Shown in pieces: positions 63,076 through 64,000 of a DNA stretch of 64,000 nucleotides. The notes below the pieces were generated by a model that ran no database searches, was not told the DNA's origin, and was given only the letters and a program-made list of their open reading frames with translations. The first letter of the stretch is position 1. Each line of letters opens with the position of its first letter. The position numbers were made by a program, and so were the translations under genes. Origin of the DNA: Niabella sp. (GTDB taxonomy: Bacteria; Bacteroidota; Bacteroidia; Chitinophagales; Chitinophagaceae); assembly GCA_017744715.1 (NCBI GenBank), contig JAGIAT010000005.1, positions 292,463 to 356,462 on the forward strand, in the 5' to 3' direction.

Positions 63076-63680
63076 TATTTTTTTTGCTGGTAAAGTACGG
63101 GATTCAGACTCTCATCGTTGTACATTTTCATTTGTTTGTACACCTTCATGTATTTTTTCCCGGCGGCGATATCACCAAGCAGCTGGTCAATGGCGGTAGA
63201 AAGATCCGTCCGCTGCGTTTGCAGTACCTGGAGTTTGGCGGTGCAGGCTTCACGATGCGCTTCCGAAGCGTCTTTACGGGTAGCTTCCTGCTGCATATGA
63301 TAGATCTTGAGTTCCAGGATGGACAGGCGGTCAATAGCCCAGGCCGGACTTTCGGTATTGAACGCAGCATCTGCGGCGGGTGTTACCTGGCTGTATTGCT
63401 GCAGGAACCAGCTGTCGATATATTCCACCATATCGGTGCGGTGCTGGTTCGAGCTGTCGATCCGCCGTTTGATCTCCAGGGCCTTCACGGGGTCGATCTG
63501 CGGGTCGCGGATGATGTCTTCCAGGTGCCATTGTACGGTATCGATCCAGTTCTTTTCATACATCAGGAACTCAAGGGTCCCTTTTGCATACGGATTTTGA
63601 ACCGGGGTATCCACATCGTCCGTTTTATGATAATCGGTAATACTCTGCTGAAAAATCAGGATCCAGTCTGCCGTGCGCAT
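63075..63680 (-). CDS. DUF4254 protein
   Basis: 201 aa, soluble, all-helical. Motifs: WILIFQQSITDYHKTDDVD, TLEFLMYEKNWIDTVQWHLEDIIRDPQID, RIDSSNQHRTDMVEYIDSW, LSILELKIYHMQQEA. This is the DUF4254 family, regularly next to GT9 glycosyltransferases in Bacteroidota, and here it overlaps that gene by one base. A helper in LPS or glycan assembly is inferred from this pairing; no activity is known. Confidence 0.9.
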   Translation of the reverse strand: MRTADWILIFQQSITDYHKTDDVDTPVQNPYAKGTLEFLMYEKNWIDTVQWHLEDIIRDPQIDPVKALEIKRRIDSSNQHRTDMVEYIDSWFLQQYSQVTPAADAAFNTESPAWAIDRLSILELKIYHMQQEATRKDASEAHREACTAKLQVLQTQRTDLSTAIDQLLGDIAAGKKYMKVYKQMKMYNDESLNPVLYQQKK

Positions 63681-63741
63681 GATCAGTTATTATTAAGTAA
63701 CGGTAAAAATGAATTTAAATATCCTGCAAATGTAAGTGTTT

Positions 63742-63801
63742 GAGATTTGGGATCCGGAGATCTGGGATCCGAGATTCGAGATTTGAGATTTGAGATTCGA
63801 G
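63742..63801. repeat. Simple heptad-like repeat array
   Basis: About 60 bases of degenerate units GAGATTTG, GAGATTCG, GGATCC/GGAGATC. It lies between the DUF4254 gene start and the IS end; the same style as the other spacer repeats in this window. Confidence 0.65.
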
Positions 63802-63835
63802 TTTACTGGTGTCCGGTAAAAATATGTATGTAATA

Positions 63836-63866
63836 AAAAAAGGGAGGCCGAAGCCTCCTTTTTTAG
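63836..63866. terminator. Hairpin at the IS-like element's edge
   Basis: AAAAAGGGAGGC-CGAA-GCCTCCTTTTTT: a strong stem with A- and T-runs on both sides, so it can terminate transcription in either direction. It stands just before the transposase gene and may protect it from read-in. Confidence 0.75.
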
Positions 63867-63896
63867 TAGATTTAAGTTACCACACAAAAATATACT

Positions 63897-64000
63897 ATGA
63901 GTAAAGGTAACTTTTTTATCGGACAGCCGATTTTTTCTCAGCTTCTAAATTTGATACCCAGGCAGCTGGTAGCTAAAGTGAGCCGTGATTTGAAAGCAGA
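63897..64000 (+). mobile_element. IS4-like transposase, N-terminal part (cut by window edge)
   Basis: 34 codons up to the window end with no stop: MSKGNFFIGQPIFSQLLNLI, then PRQLVAKVSRDLKA. This is the usual beginning of the DUF4372-type N-terminal domain of IS4-family transposases in Bacteroidota. The hairpin at 63836-63866 may belong to the element's left end; the inverted repeat and target duplication cannot be defined without the right side. Confidence 0.8.

Overview
The window looks like chromosome from a Bacteroidota bacterium, most probably the family Chitinophagaceae (Niabella/Niastella/Chitinophaga-like). This is inferred from several things: gene families typical of the phylum (DUF4254, GNVGIGT-type secreted proteins, DUF6443-type RHS proteins, MlaE/F/D without MlaB/C), promoter boxes of the TAnnTTTG type instead of sigma-70 boxes, weak Shine-Dalgarno sites, and simple heptad-like spacer repeats between genes. 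Core genes look about 45-50 % GC by eye; the 42.4-46.3 kb gene is clearly AT-richer. No rRNA genes and no CRISPR array were seen.

Layout. 0.3-1.1 kb: an IS200-like/RAYT transposase with REP-like palindromes beside it. 1.1-1.9 kb: a fructosamine-kinase-family gene. 2.2-12.6 kb: a co-directional cluster of two Ser/Thr protein kinases, two FHA/FhaA-like proteins, a membrane-anchored PP2C phosphatase and a 1347-residue fusion of a SEDS (FtsW/RodA) polymerase to a class B penicillin-binding transpeptidase. It has the gene content of the actinobacterial pknA/pknB-pstP-rodA-pbpA-fhaA/B locus and is the most striking system here. 12.8-17.6 kb: a secreted SdrD_B-like protein and dnaK on the minus strand. 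18-28.9 kb: molybdenum-cofactor biosynthesis (moaA-moeA-moaC-mobA-moeB on plus). Facing it on minus is an operon of TauE/SafE permease, moaD, moaE, fdhD, a small DUF7009-like protein and an FdhF/YdeP-type molybdopterin oxidoreductase, the likely user of the cofactor; a bestrophin gene follows. 29.4-38.4 kb: mixed housekeeping and accessory genes (NRAMP-like transporter, SemiSWEET, L,D-transpeptidase lipoprotein, exonuclease/GIY-YIG nuclease, PhyH-like dioxygenase, DMP19-like protein).

39.4-50.8 kb is an accessory island. Four tandem GNVGIGT-type secreted proteins (the last decayed) are followed by a 1298-aa SpvB/TcB-like protein ending in three DUF5977-like repeats. Then comes a 1.3-kaa RHS protein whose AT-rich C-terminal tip resembles CdiA-CT nuclease toxins, with a probable immunity gene 6 bases downstream and a strong terminator. 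51.1-52.2 kb: an ECF sigma factor and probable membrane anti-sigma partner. 53.1-55.7 kb: mlaE-mlaF-mlaD lipid transport operon. 56-63.7 kb: SPOR protein, small membrane proteins, GT2 glycosyltransferase, tRNA-Gly and tRNA-Leu, M20 amidohydrolase, S41 protease lipoprotein, and a GT9 glycosyltransferase with DUF4254. The right edge cuts into an IS4-like transposase.

The clearest functional links are: kinase/phosphatase/FHA signalling tied to septal or lateral peptidoglycan synthesis; Moco synthesis feeding the formate-dehydrogenase-like enzyme with FdhD as sulfur donor; and the secreted-protein/RHS/immunity island as an interbacterial toxin system. All product names come from reading translations and motifs, without database searches.
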